Shown: in pieces, positions 21,386-33,666 of the stretch
Position numbering within the stretch: position 1 is the first letter of the stretch
How the letters are laid out: the number at the start of each line of letters is the position of its first letter
NCBI RefSeq assembly: GCF_000340215.1
Contig: NW_006921539.1
Location: 684,471-748,470 of the forward strand
DNA length: 64,000 bases
Direction: 5' to 3'
Origin: Pseudocercospora fijiensis CIRAD86
Taxonomy: Eukaryota; Ascomycota; Dothideomycetes; Mycosphaerellales; Mycosphaerellaceae
The notes under the pieces: generated by a model
Seen by the model: only the letters and a program-made list of their open reading frames with translations
Databases searched by the model: none
Told to the model about the DNA's origin: nothing
Position numbers and translations under genes: made by a program

Positions 21386-24311
21386 ATGCAGGTCCCAATG
21401 ATCTCCTGCCCGCTCAAGCAGACCAACGAAATCGACTGGATAGCGCCCCTCAAGCACCACATCCGCAACCACTACCAAGACGATGCCGAACGCTACAACG
21501 ATGAATGCGCCCAGCTCAACCGCCTCCGACAAGACATGCGAGGAGCAGGCAAGGACAGCGCGGCGGGAAGAGACCTTCTATACCGATACTACGGTCAGCT
21601 AGAACTGCTCGATTTGAGATTTCCCGTCGACGAGAACCATATCAAGATCAGCTTTACCTGGTTCGATGCCTTTACACACAAGCCCACAAGTCAATTCTCA
21701 TTGGCCTATGAGAAGGCGAGCATCATATTCAATATCTCTGCTGTGCTGTCTTGCCATGCGGCCAATCAAAATCGACATGAGGATACGGGGTTGAAGACGG
21801 CGTATCATAGTTTCCAGGCCAGTGCGGGAATGTTCACGTACATCAACGAGAACTTCTTGCATGCACCTTCGACCGATTTGAGTCGAGAGACAGTCAAGAC
21901 CTTGATCAGTATCATGCTAGCACAGGGCCAAGAGGTGTTCATCGAGAAGCAAGTCGTAGACAAGAAGAAGCCGGGTCTGATTGCGAAGCTCGCAGCTCAG
22001 GCGGCATATCTGTATGCGCAAGCCGTAGAAGGTGTGCAGGAAAATGTGAGCAAAGCTGTATTTGAGAGGGTGTGGCTACTTGTCACGCAGATCAAGCAGC
22101 ATCATATGGCGAGCGTTGCGCAGTACTATCAGGCTGTGGCAGATTACGAGGCGAACAATTATGGACAGGCGATCAGTCGACTGATGGCAGCTCAGACGGC
22201 TGTGAAAGAAGCGAGTAGGCTGGCCAACGCCTTTCCCGGAAGTGTGCCGGCGACCAGCAATCTAGGCTCAGAGACAGGAACGATACTCGCGGACATGACG
22301 AAGAAACAGCAAGAGAGCATTGTGGAGCTGCTCGCCGAGTACAATCGGGACAATGACATGATCTATCATCAGCCTGTACCATCAGAGACGAATCTGCCGA
22401 GCATACCGAAGCTACCTGCTGCGAAGGCGATTCCCGTATCTGAGCTGTATCAAGGACAAGATATCCAGCGGATCATTGGGCCTGATATATTTCAGCGGAT
22501 TGTGCCCATGTCCGTCACAGAAAGTGCGAGCTTGTATGATGAGGAGAAGGCGAAGATGATACGCGCCGAAGCTGAGCGAGTAGAGACTGCCGACAGCGAA
22601 TTGGCAACATCGTTGGACTACCTTAAACTGCCAGGAAGCCTGAACATCCTTAAAGGCGCCGTTGACCAGGATTCGATGACAGTCGATGATGACTTCAGGA
22701 ACTGGTGTACGGAGCTGGCTGGTCACAACCCGTTCGGACCAGTTTTCGATCAACTACGCGAAGATAAGCAGACGATCTTGTCAACTTTGGATAATAGTCT
22801 AAAGCAACTGGATATGGAAGAGTCAGTGTGCGAAAAGATGCGAAGCAAGTATGGGCCGGAATGGACGCAGCAACCTTCGAGTCGACTAACACAAACACTG
22901 CGCACCGACGCAAGAAGCTATAAGTCTGCTGTGGAAGAAGCTTCGACAAGTGATGCGCAGCTGTACGGCACATACAGGCAGTATGAGTCTGATATGGATG
23001 AGATGCGATCGGCAGGCGAAACTGATGAGGCTGATGTGCTCTATCAGAGAGCGATGATCAAAGCTGGAGCTGGCAAGAAGGGCATACAAGGTCCTGCTGC
23101 TTTTGATGAAGGCAACCTTCTCGACGACGACTTCGCGGACGACAGTCAGCAGAGTGTCGCGGAGCAGATCGAGAGGGTAGAGGCTCTGATCAGCAAGCTT
23201 CAGCTCGTAAAGCGAGAACGAGCGCAAGTGCTGAAGGACTTGAAGGAGAAGGTGAGAATTCGCATGATGAGTTTGTGGGTACCATTCCGCTGACTGAAGG
23301 TGACAGATACATAACGACGACATCTCGAATGTTCTGATGCTCAACAAGAAGGCTATCACGAACCAGGAGAGTCAGCTCTTCAAGTCCGAGCTCGAGAAGT
23401 TTCGCCCTCACCAGAATCGCATCTTGCAAGCAGTGCACAAGCAGTCGTCTCTTATGAAGGAGCTCACTCGCACATATAGCGAACTGCTTCAAGACAAGCG
23501 AGTCAAAGGCGAACAAAACAAGTACGAAGCCTTTTCACGGCAACGGAACACGGTCTTGAGCAAATATCGGAAGGTCTTCCAAGCATATAAAGATCTCCAA
23601 GCAGGTCTGTCGCGAGCACAGCAATTCTACGACGAAATGAAGGAGACAGTGGACAGCCTGAAAAAGAACGTTGACTCCTTCGTCGAAAATCGTCGTTCTG
23701 AAGGTGGACAACTCCTCAGCGCAATCGAAGCTTCAAAAGGCAGCGGCGCAGATCGAGAACAAGCCCGTCTGAAAGAGCTCATGGAACGCATGAGCGTCAG
23801 TCCCAACAGCCAGCAATCTTCTGGCTCGCCCATGCCAGGCTTCAGCGGCGCTGGTCAGAGAGACTCATCACAACGTCCTCCTGCGCTCCAACCTCAGACT
23901 TCCTATGGTCATCAGCCTCAGCAACCCCTCTACAACCCAGCTGCCAGCCCGCCCATCACACCTCGCTACCAACCTCCGAATGGCAGCAACATGCAGTCTT
24001 CGGTCCCAGCTCCTTACCCATACCAACAAACAGCAAACTACAATCCTAACCAGTACGGCGCGCCTCCCATGCAATCACCCCCCGCTCATCAACAGTACTT
24101 CTCTCCCCCTCCGAATCACTACCAACAGCCACCGAGCACGACACAATATAGCCAACATCAGCAGTACTCCGGTAACGGTGTGCCGCAAGGCTGGCAACCT
24201 CCTCCACCTCCCCCTGGCCCGCCGCCAAGTAATCAGAATCAGTATGGTCAACATCAGCATCAGCAACAGAGTGGAGGAGATCCTTGGGCTGGACTCGCGG
24301 GGTGGAAGTAA
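21386..24311 (+). CDS. BRO1: BRO1-domain endosomal sorting protein Bro1
   Basis: Exons 21386-23251 and 23307-24311 encode 956 residues. The 55-nt intron (GTGAGA...TGACAG) joins KDLKEK to IHNDDISNVL. The Bro1 domain fills about residues 5-390 (MISCPLKQTNEIDWIAPL near the start; ISFTWFDAF; AYEKASIIFNISAVLSC). It is followed by a V-shaped helical domain with coiled-coil segments (about 400-760) and a Pro/Gln/Tyr-rich tail ending in PWAGLAGWK. Bro1 binds the ESCRT-III protein Snf7 and recruits the deubiquitinase Doa4 for cargo sorting into multivesicular bodies. The related PalA/Rim20 acts in pH signalling, but the N-terminal sequence matches Bro1. The start at 21386 has a strong GCCGCCATG context; the in-frame ATG at 21338 would add 16 residues. 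Confidence 0.93.
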
Positions 24312-24705
24312 AGCGTGTTTGAGCGTTCGGTTTGGGATGCATGCATGTGTTTGAGATGTGTTTTTTGGAGTGGAGCACTGTAGCATGATTGTACAGCGAG
24401 CATTTGACAGTGAGTGGCATTTTACTTACGTACCTTAGGAATGAGACAAAATAGCAGTCAGGTATCTTCATGTCACATCTTTTCTACGGTATGTGTCGGG
24501 CAAGGTCCTGTTCATGACGATCTACCTTACTCCTTGGTCTCAGAGCATGGTGTTGCGATTCGTGTTAACTAACGGAATTTGCCAAACTAAATGCATCGCG
24601 AAAGACCACGGGAGATTCTCCAGCTTGCAGGCTCACGAATGGTCAAAAATCTCTGCGACTGTACAGTATCTCAGTTTTGCGATTACGAGCACGAAAGAGG
24701 AAGAC

Positions 24706-24722
24706 GGGGGGGGGGGGGGGGG
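24706..24722. repeat. poly-G tract (17 G)
   Basis: An uninterrupted run of about 17 G on the + strand. It is complementary to the C tract 354 bp downstream. Homopolymer length may be affected by sequencing or assembly error. Confidence 0.8.
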
Positions 24723-25076
24723 TTCTTTAACTCCCAACCTTGATTTCTGGCAAAGGGAATTTTCCTTTTGGCGGTTCCGGCCAGGGCAAAAGGGAAAGGG
24801 AATGGAAATGGAAATGGAAAAAAAAATCTGATTCTGATTCTGATTCTGGGGTGAGTGGAGGAGGGAGCGTGTGTTCATGGAGTTTGCGATGAGAGATTTT
24901 TTTTGGGTTGGAGATATTGTTCTAGGGATGAAGATGAAGATGAAGATGTGTAATGAGGAGAAGACGAATGACGGGAGCGGGTGGGTTGGGTTGGACGACG
25001 TTCTGGTCGTGGGTTGGTCGAGCTTCATCTTGTTGCAATTGGTTGTACTGCTTCTGAACGGGCGTCGGTTATCAAG

Positions 25077-25091
25077 CCCCCCCCCCCCCCC
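25077..25091. repeat. poly-C tract (15 C)
   Basis: An uninterrupted run of about 15 C on the + strand, forming an inverted pair with the upstream G tract. Confidence 0.8.
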
Positions 25092-25271
25092 AACAATAGC
25101 GACAAGGGACATCGATGACCTGAGGTTCTCAAAATTCTGCGTGGTGTATGTAGGTAGTATTTGGAGGTCAGAGAGGTAAGGCTGTGCCATGACTTACCGT
25201 GTTAGACGGAAGATGCGACAAGTAAGGAAATAAATACAGGCGTTTGAGTCGGTCAAGGATAGGTCGACAAT

Positions 25272-26864
25272 CTACCCAACCCCAACAATCCACCTCAGCA
25301 TTCTCACCGGAACAGCCAAGGGCCAAAAGACAACCTCGAGCAAATGTATGACCGCAGCACCCAACTGCCAAAGCATAGCCAGCATCGTACACACAGCCAG
25401 AGCATGCCCAGCCAAAGATAACACCGTCTTCAAAGCCTCAGCCTTCTCTCTCGTCGACACATCCGGATCCTTCAGCAGCTCCAAAGTATCTATCCTCGGA
25501 ACCTGCAAAGAACCCAAGTACCTCAAAGCAGAAGTCACGTATTCCAATATCATCTCTGCAATGTCCTTATCACGATCTTTTGACGACGGGCCTGGCGTCG
25601 GTCCGTGGAAAAGCACTGAACTCTGCCTCACGACTGTGGCATCGGACACTTTTCTCCTCCTCGTCTCACCACATTCACCGCTATTGCCATCTCTTCGACA
25701 ACCAAAGGAACACTGCCTGTCTCCAGAGCTCTTCCGTGACGATTTGGGGATAGCCGCATGTTCAGGCTTCACCAATCGTACTTTTGGCAACCTGGTCAGA
25801 AGAGAAGACTCAGGAGGCTGACGGCTGGGCAAAGCACAGTTCTTCTTATTATTATTATCATCATCAGAATAATATTGATCGCCGGGAAGAGAGCCGGTAT
25901 GGAGATTGGCAACGGGGTTGCTTCTTGGCGCCGAGTCCATGGAAGACTTAAAGTTCTGCAAGGTCTCCCGGTTCTCAAACGTTGCCGAGTGCTTGGGAGG
26001 TGACGCTTCAACGCAGGTGGATGTTGACGCGTATTGATGATGACCCCGTCTATTATTGACAGGTGGTGTCTTGGGAATTCTCGGCGGTAGAAGGGGGCTC
26101 TTCTTGGAGTTATGATCGTGGTTATCAGAAACCCGAATAGCTTCATCTGCGTTGTGATGGGTCATCCTGGTCGTTCTTGGATTTGGTCTTTTGCGGACGA
26201 CGAGTATTGGAGGTTCCACGTCCTCGTATGTTCGGTCTTGGTAGCAATCATCGCTATATGGAATGAATTGGCGGTCGGGCAGGGGCCTTGCATCTGTCAC
26301 ATGCTGGTCTTCGCACGTACACTCGTGGCAGTCGGTATAGACTTTGCACAAACTTTGTCCATGGAACAATCTCCGGTCGTAGCCATCACTGGAGACGCGT
26401 CTTGCTTTTCGCCGATAGTGTTCCAGTGCATCAATCTGCTCTGCGGTGTAACCAGGGTAGGAGAAGGGCTGTGGCTCACGCGCAGATGGCATGTTCACCA
26501 CGAATTGATCATCCCGTAATTCTGAAGATGCGACTTCAGGCTGGCATTTTCCCACGAGGTGGCTCGATTGGTTGCCCGGAAATGCACCTGGCACATGGTC
26601 TTGCTGCGGTGTTGTTTCTCGGCCGCTGCGATTCCGCACACTCCCAGAACTGATCTTTCTGCCCTCATTTGCTCGGCAAAGTGATGGTCGCTCTGTTCGT
26701 GCTGGAGTTGGAGAGTGCTGTTCTACCGAATATCTCTTCAGAGCTTCCCCAGGTGAATCGGGGGTGTACGGTGTCCGGGTGCCCACGCTTGGAGATATGA
26801 GACCCGTTCTTGGATTCGCACCTCTGACAGTGATGTAGTCGTCGCTATCTTTCATTCGCTTCAT
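25272..26864 (-). CDS. unknown protein with C-terminal hydrophobic segment
   Basis: A single exon of 530 residues from ATG 26864. The frame extends further upstream to 27227, but that part is low-complexity. The conserved-looking start MKRMKDSDDYITVRGANPRTGLISPSVGT argues for 26864. The middle is polar, rich in Ser, Pro, Arg and Asp, and probably disordered, with a short Cys cluster (CKVYTDCHECTCED). The last ~60 residues hold a helical region (KDIAEMILEYVTSALRYLGSL) and one or two hydrophobic stretches (LAGHALAVCTMLAMLWQLGAA; VVFWPLAVPVRMLRWIVGVG), suggesting attachment to a membrane near the C-terminus. I recognise no known family. The convergent neighbour is BRO1. Confidence 0.65.
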   Translation of the reverse strand: MKRMKDSDDYITVRGANPRTGLISPSVGTRTPYTPDSPGEALKRYSVEQHSPTPARTERPSLCRANEGRKISSGSVRNRSGRETTPQQDHVPGAFPGNQSSHLVGKCQPEVASSELRDDQFVVNMPSAREPQPFSYPGYTAEQIDALEHYRRKARRVSSDGYDRRLFHGQSLCKVYTDCHECTCEDQHVTDARPLPDRQFIPYSDDCYQDRTYEDVEPPILVVRKRPNPRTTRMTHHNADEAIRVSDNHDHNSKKSPLLPPRIPKTPPVNNRRGHHQYASTSTCVEASPPKHSATFENRETLQNFKSSMDSAPRSNPVANLHTGSLPGDQYYSDDDNNNKKNCALPSRQPPESSLLTRLPKVRLVKPEHAAIPKSSRKSSGDRQCSFGCRRDGNSGECGETRRRKVSDATVVRQSSVLFHGPTPGPSSKDRDKDIAEMILEYVTSALRYLGSLQVPRIDTLELLKDPDVSTREKAEALKTVLSLAGHALAVCTMLAMLWQLGAAVIHLLEVVFWPLAVPVRMLRWIVGVG

Positions 26865-29800
26865 GTGGGCTCGGCTGCAAACACTGTTGTGTGAAGATGC
26901 TTGTATTGTATGCCGAGCTGTCCGGTTGAGCGGATTTTTGGCTACAAGCGCCTTGAAACGAGCTCCTAGAGTGCGATGCTGTGCATGCGGGTGCGGATAT
27001 GCTTGACAATGTTGAGGGTTGCTGCAATGTGTGGAAAGTGTCGTTCTGGGTTGTGTTGCCAGTGCTGGGCGGTGGAAGTGGCTCAGGCGAATTGGAATTA
27101 TTGGAGTCCTGTTCTTGTGATTCGCCATTTGGCGCACAGAACATCGATGTTTGATGGTGGAATGCTGCTCACTGGCCAAGCAACCAGTATCGCGAAAGAA
27201 TGAACAAGGCGAATCTCCACTTACCATTGCACCTACCTCATGACTTGACTTCTACTTTCCAAAATTCGAACGCTCTTTCCCCACCAGCTGGGTCTATGCA
27301 TCACATCACTTTCGCGCGTGTGGCCGTGTTGCTGTCGGAGCGTGATGGCGACATTTGAGCGTTACAGCTCATCCACGTCCCCTTGCGAGTCTAGACATAA
27401 GCCGTTTGACGTTCGCACAGCGGAAATCGAATGCTTACTTCGGCAAGCTGTGAGGACGTGGGCAAAGTCCGATGGAGCCACTCGGTAGTTTTCGCATTTT
27501 CGTGTCGGGGACGAAAGCTTCGTCGTGATTCGCGAGCCGGCTTCTCCCGCCCAGGCACAACTTTTCCATCACCCATGACCCATGTCATGGTGACAGGTAC
27601 GAGTGTTGGGCTGACCAAAGACGCTCATCATACAGAGGAGTCTTATCAGGCGACATTTCCCAAGACGCGTCCTGGAGGACAAGACTTCAGCTTCGACGCG
27701 CATCCTCCGGCATGGCTTGCGACTCCCAAAGTATCGTGCTTACAGATCTTCCGGCCCGCTGACACGTCCAAGACTCCAAGCCACAACTTCCCCCAGTCCT
27801 GAGATGATAAGCCTTTTTCCCTTCAAATTGAGATTCAGGTCCAGCGTTCGTCATATGCCAGTTGTGCAGATCATGCATTGTCTGCTTTTCGCATGCTGAC
27901 GAGTGCAGCGAGGCGCGGCGAGGCCATTCCTAACCACTGATGCTCTGGCGCTTCAATCCCGCGCGCTCCCGCACCTGAAATTCACGACCCTTTGAAACGG
28001 TCAAGTGTCCTCAATCCGGTGAAAGATGCACAAGCTGGTCAATAATGTGTGACGCCGAGAGAATTGGGAGTTTCGCGTGATCGTCCAGTGCCAGAGTCCA
28101 AGGCTTGGGTGTAACAGAATTTCGATTAAGGTGTCGTTGGCAACTTTGACAAGAAAGGCCAAGTGTGCTGTGAAACGGAGCATTCGCGGCAGGCAGCGGG
28201 GAGACAGGTTTCTTTGATGATTCCATTCTGCGAGGGCTGTCTCAACGTCGGGGTCGGGATGTGGTGGTCGTGGGACCGGGTGCTTCGAGCTGCATGTGCT
28301 CAATGTCAAATGAGCATCGCTTCTCGTTCCAAGACGCTGCGAAAACTTCGCAACAGCCTCACCTTACGGCTGCGCGGCACGATAGAAATGTAGGAGAGCA
28401 AAATGCCTCACTCTATCGGCAGTTTCGGGTCTTGCTATTCTAGTCGCATGTGCGCTTTTTAAATCTCTGCAAGGGCTTCCACGAGTGTTGACACAGCGGG
28501 TACTGAAGGTCGGCGAGACGCGGACGACCTTCACACACTGGCACACCGAAAGTCGAGCCGTTCGCGCATGCGAGTAAGGCCCGCGGCGCATCTCTAAAGT
28601 CTAAAGGCTAAAGCTACTGTGTGGTGTGGCTTCTGCGGGATGCCACCCCAGCACAGAGCTTTCGGCCTCACGCAGGTTACAGCTACCACGATGGGAAGCG
28701 CTCAAGGCTCAACCGTCTCAACTACAGCAAGTTAGAGGCTGATTTTGGTTCTGGTCGGTCTATTACGCAAAGGCTTGGTTCACGATGGAGACAGCAATCA
28801 ATGCAAAGGCGGGAAGCAGATGGCACAAGGCTACGGTACCTGTGAGATACCTGATCATGCTTCAGCGTTGGCCGGAGAGTCGGAGACCGTGGAAGTCCAA
28901 CAGCGAAAGTAGTAGCGATGCGAGGGCAGCACCGAATTATTGTTTGTTTTGTTGATGCTCGATAAGGTGCCCTGCAGACGCCTGTGCAATTTGACCCATG
29001 CTCATTTCGGCTCTTGGCACGTGGGTCCACCAGCAAGATTGGCTTCCCGCGACAGGTGCTTTGGTGCGTAATGCTAGTAGCAACGGTTGCCGCGCGCACA
29101 CTCACCCGTGCCCGTAATTGGGCCAAGTCTGCTGCTTAATTGATATCGACAGACCAGACGGGTCGGCCCTGATTGCTCGAATGGATGGCGATAGCATACG
29201 ACAGCGCAGTCGGCGAGTGCGGTTGTCCCAATGTCTCCCCAATGCCTGCTGCAGCTACGTGCGACCTAGTAAGCACACGCTGGAGGAAGAAGCTCTATGC
29301 TGCGACAGGGCTGGAAGGGCGGTGGTGCAATGCATAATTGATGTCATGATGCGAGCTCGTGTACGGCCACTACGCTGTCGGGCAAGGTGCCACTCGGCTG
29401 TCAGCCTGAGAGCCACGTCGAGCTGTGAGCATGAGCTACAACAGCCAACAGCCAACAGCCAACAGCCAACAGGTATGTGATGACCGCACGCCTTCCACAG
29501 CAGAACAATCACCTTTCCACCGTGCCCTCGATCAGTGGTCGGGTGAGCCGATTGCGCATGTCATTTGCGGACAGCGGGCCCAGCGGCACCAGTCGCACCC
29601 CGCGCAAAGTGATTATTGGGTTGAGCAGTGAGCTGCGAGGGCGCGGCGGGACTACTAACGTTAGCACAGTAGTAGTGTGTGACGTCTGGATCGGTGGACG
29701 ATTCTCGGGGCTTTGGCGAGCGCGCAGTGGCGCAGAGCTAGGGTAGGTAGGTTCGCGCAAGCTAGGGTGGAGCAAAATGCCTCACACGCGACTGGGCTGG

Positions 29801-30158
29801 CAAAGGCCGCAGAGCTAGTCACCGCAGAGCTAGTCACCGCAGATGCACGCTCGTCGGTATTGTCTGCGGCGTGGCTCACTTTACGTTATTGGCATAATCT
29901 TCGACCGGTCCGACCAGACTTGCCAGTTGCAGCGGCCAGCTTGCACGTTGCAGCGAGCAGGGTCAGCCTTCGAGCGAAAGCTCGGCATCGCGGCAACGAC
30001 CGGGGCCTCTGCCGTGTCCTCAGTCGCTCGCTTGCCTTTTTATCTCCCCAGCGTGTCCGCATCGGCCAATCTTCCTTTTCTTCTACAGCTTCGCCGCCTC
30101 ATCGTCCATTGATCAACAACCCAGCGACGGCCATTGACTTGGTGATCGCTACGACAAG
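26865..30158. promoter_or_regulatory. 3.3-kb divergent intergenic region upstream of PMA1
   Basis: The longest gene-free stretch outside the transposon island lies between the divergent starts of the 26864 gene and PMA1. Frames on both strands are short (mostly under 135 codons) and have no domains. It contains a 7-bp AACAGCC tandem array (about 29440-29472) and a 15-bp direct duplication around CGCAGAGCTAGTCAC (about 29809-29838). A long upstream region is expected for a highly expressed H+-ATPase gene. Non-coding RNA or small exons cannot be excluded. Confidence 0.5.
29440..29472. repeat. (AACAGCC)n heptanucleotide tandem repeat
   Basis: Four to five copies of AACAGCC about 0.7 kb upstream of the PMA1 start. 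Confidence 0.85.
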
Positions 30159-33100
30159 ATGGCGAGCCAAGAACCTGGTGCTCCTCGTGTGAGCTTCTCC
30201 GACAAGGACCTGGAGAACGGTGGTCAAGGTGGTCCGGATCGGTATGTTGTCGTCCATCGCGCTCGTCGTCGAATTTCTTTCTGCTGCGCGCAACGGCAGC
30301 TGCACCACTCGCGCCTGCGCCCGCATCGCGCCCGCCCTGTCTTGAGTCCGTCATGTCGCTGACTGCAGCAATAGCTCGCGCAAGTGGTCCCAGGCGCCTG
30401 GCAACATTGAGGATCTCGGTAAGCTCGACCATGTGGGCATTTTGGGACGCGTCTAACATGGATTTCTACCCTCTAGACGAGTACACCGCGCTTCAGAAGT
30501 ACATTTCCACTTACAGAGATCCCAAGCTCGCTCAGGAAGATGGCGGTGCTGAGAAGGAGGAGAAGCCCAAGAAGGCCTGGCAGGTTCGTTGTCGCTGTCG
30601 CCCGCATACATCTATCTCTAATCCGACACTGACTCGTGACGCCAGTTCTGGAAGTCCGGCAAGAAGGAGGCCGCTGGCACCTCCGACGATGGCCACGTCC
30701 CCGACGAGTGGTTAGACGTCGACATCAAGCAGGGTATCAGCAACAGCGACGTCGAGGCTCGACGAAAGCGCTTCGGCTGGAACGAGCTCACCTCCGAGAA
30801 GGAGAACATGTTGCTCAAGTTCCTCGGTTTCTTCAAGGGTCCCATTCTCTATGGTATGTCTTCCTACAGCTTCCTACCTATTTTCGCATGGTGCGAAGCA
30901 AGATTGCCCCCGCAATGCATTGCGCATTCTGTTGGCTACTTTGTTTTGCTTTCCTCGAGCTTCACCCTCCGCACTGAAGCTTCCGAGGCAAATCTCTTGG
31001 CACACAGCTGCCGCTGCACGGCTATGCACGACATCAATGCCGCAGTAAGCAATGGCTAATTCTTGGCAGTCATGGAACTCGCTGTCCTCCTCGCTGCCGG
31101 TCTTCGTGACTGGATCGATCTCGGTGTCATTATCGCTATTCTGATGCTGAACGCCATCGTCGGTTGGTACCAGGAAAAGCAGGCCGCGGACATTGTGTCA
31201 AAACTCAAGGGTGACATTGCCATGAAGGCGACTGTCATTCGTAACGGACAAGAACAAGATATCAAGGCTCGCGAAATCGTCCCAGGTGATATTATCATCA
31301 TTGAGGAAGGTCAAACCGTCCCAGCCGATGCCCGTCTCATCTGCGACTACGACCACCCAGAGGACTTCGAGAAGTATAAGGAACTCCGCGAACAACACGC
31401 ACTCGACCCAGAGGAGGACCCAGCTGGTTCCGAAGATGCTGAGGGTGACGAGGGTGAGGGTATCCAGCACCAAGGCCACTCCATTGTCGCTACCGATCAG
31501 TCCGCCATCACTGGTGAATCTCTCGCTGTTGACAAGTTCATGGGCGACGTCGTCTACTACACCACTGGTTGCAAGCGCGGAAAGGCTTACGCCGTTGCTA
31601 CTGCTTCTGCCCGCTTCTCTTTCGTCGGACGCACTGCCTCGCTGGTGCAGGGTGCTAAGGACCAGGGTCACTTCAAGGCCATCATGAACTCCATCGGTAC
31701 GGCTCTGCTTGTCCTGGTCATGTTCTGGATTCTCGCTGCCTGGATTGGTGGTTTCTTCCGCCACATCAAGCTCGCTACCCCAGAGGACTCTGACAACACC
31801 CTCCTCAAGTACGTCCTGATCTTGTTCATTATTGGTGTGCCGGTCGGTCTGCCTGTCGTCACCACTACTACTCTGGCTGTCGGTGCCGCCTACCTCGCCA
31901 AGCAACAGGCCATTGTCCAGAAGCTCACTGCCATCGAGTCGCTTGCCGGTGTTGATGTTCTCTGCTCTGACAAGACCGGTACCCTCACTGCCAACCAGCT
32001 CTCCATTCGCGAGCCATACGTCGCTGAGGGCGAGGATGTCAACTGGATGATGGCTTGCGCTGCTCTTGCCTCGTCGCACAACATCAAGTCTCTTGACCCC
32101 ATCGACAAGGTCACTATCCTCACCCTCAAGCGCTATCCCAAGGCCCGTGATATCCTCAAGGACGACTGGAAGACCGAGAAATTCATTCCATTCGACCCTG
32201 TCTCCAAGCGCATCACTACCGTCTGCACGCTCCGCGGCGACCGCTTCACCTGCGCCAAGGGTGCACCAAAGGCTATCCTCAATCTGACTGATTGCACCAA
32301 GGAAACAGCTGATCTCTTCAAGGAGAAGGCAGCTGAGTTCGCCCGCCGTGGTTTCCGATCCCTCGGTGTTGCCTATCAGAAGAACAACGAGCCATGGGTC
32401 CTCCTCGGTATGCTTTCTATGTTCGACCCGCCACGTGAGGATACCGCTCAGACCATCGTTGAGGCCCAGCAGCTCGGCGTTCCGGTTAAGATGCTTACGG
32501 GTGATGCTATTGCCATTGCCAAGGAGACTTGCAAGATGCTTGCCCTTGGTACTAAGGTCTATAACTCCCAGAAGCTCATCCACGGTGGTCTGTCCGGCAC
32601 TACCCAGCACGATCTCGTTGAGCGTGCCGATGGTTTCGCCGAGGTCTTCCCAGAACACAAGTACCAGGTCGTCGAGATGCTGCAACAGCGCGGTCACTTG
32701 ACTGCCATGACTGGTGACGGTGTCAACGATGCTCCATCGCTCAAGAAGTCTGACTGTGGTATCGCTGTCGAGGGCGCCACCGAAGCCGCCCAAGCCGCTG
32801 CTGATATCGTCTTCCTGGCCCCCGGTCTCTCCACCATTGTTTTCGCCATCAAGACCGCACGACAGATTTTCCAGCGTATGAAGGCATACATTCAGTACCG
32901 TATCGCCCTCTGCTTGCATCTGGAGATCTACTTGGTCACTTCCATGATCATCATCAACGAGACCATCTCCTCCGAGCTCATCGTCTTCATCGCCCTTTTC
33001 GCAGATCTGGCCACTGTCGCCGTCGCCTACGACAACGCTCACTCCGAGCAGCGCCCCGTCGAATGGCAACTCCCAAAGATCTGGATCATCTCCGTCATCC

Positions 33101-33666
33101 TCGGTATCGAGCTTGCCATTGGCACCTGGATCATTCGTGGTGCCCTCTACCTGCCATCCGGCGGTATTGTGCAGAACTGGGGTAACATTCAGGAAATCCT
33201 TTTCCTCGAAGTTGCACTCACTGAGAACTGGCTGATCTTTGTCACTCGTGGTGCCAGCACTCTTCCATCGTGGCAGTTGGTTGGCGCCATCCTCGGTGTC
33301 GATGTCGTGGCCACTCTCTTCTGTATCTTCGGATGGTTGAACCCCAACATCTACCAGGAGCCTCTCCCAAGCCCAATGTCTTCCTTCCAGGAGACCAGAA
33401 ATGGCCATACCGATGTCGTCACCGTCGTCGTCATCTGGATGTACTCGATTGGCGTACTCATCTTCATCGCCATCACATATTACCTGCTTAACAAGATCCC
33501 ATCCCTTGCCGATCTCGGTCGTAAGAACCGCAGCCTCCACGACACCCAGATGGAGAACATCATCGGTCACCTTAGCAAGCTCGCCCTCAAGCACGAGCGG
33601 GATGAGGCCGGTGATGGCAAGTGGACCCTGGTTGGCAAGTCTACAGAGGAGGAGGATGAAGATTAG
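30159..33666 (+). CDS. PMA1: plasma-membrane H+-ATPase (P-type, class IIIA)
   Basis: Exons 30159-30241, 30369-30418, 30477-30583, 30646-30853 and 31070-33666 encode 1014 residues. The introns (127, 58, 62 and 216 nt) cluster in the 5' quarter. The pump exports protons using ATP, sets the membrane potential and cytosolic pH, and powers nutrient uptake. Landmarks: actuator motif ITGES near 297, phosphorylated aspartate in CSDKTGTLT at about residue 450, hinge motif MTGDGVNDAP, and the expected N- and C-terminal membrane helices (VMELAVLLAAGLRDW; YRIALCLHLEIYLVTSMII). The charged C-terminal tail is the position of the autoinhibitory domain in this family. The N-terminus (DRNSSRKWSQAPGNIEDL) matches filamentous-fungal Pma1. 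An acidic insertion follows the actuator entry (ALDPEEDPAGSEDAEGDEGEG), making it longer than the yeast enzyme. Confidence 0.96.

Larger units (their letters stand above)
24312..25271. other. convergent intergenic region rich in simple repeats
   Basis: This lies between the stops of BRO1 (+) and the next gene (-). It carries a G17 tract (24706-24722), a C15 tract (25077-25091), a GAAATG/ATTCTG microsatellite near 24800-24847 and a GATGAA array near 24927-24948. No coding region is supported. Confidence 0.6.

Noticed and set aside
31198..33594. 798-codon open frame antisense to PMA1
   Set aside because: It lies wholly opposite the last PMA1 exon, in a gene whose strong C-ending codon bias suppresses stops on the other strand. 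It has acidic, low-complexity translation and no domain.
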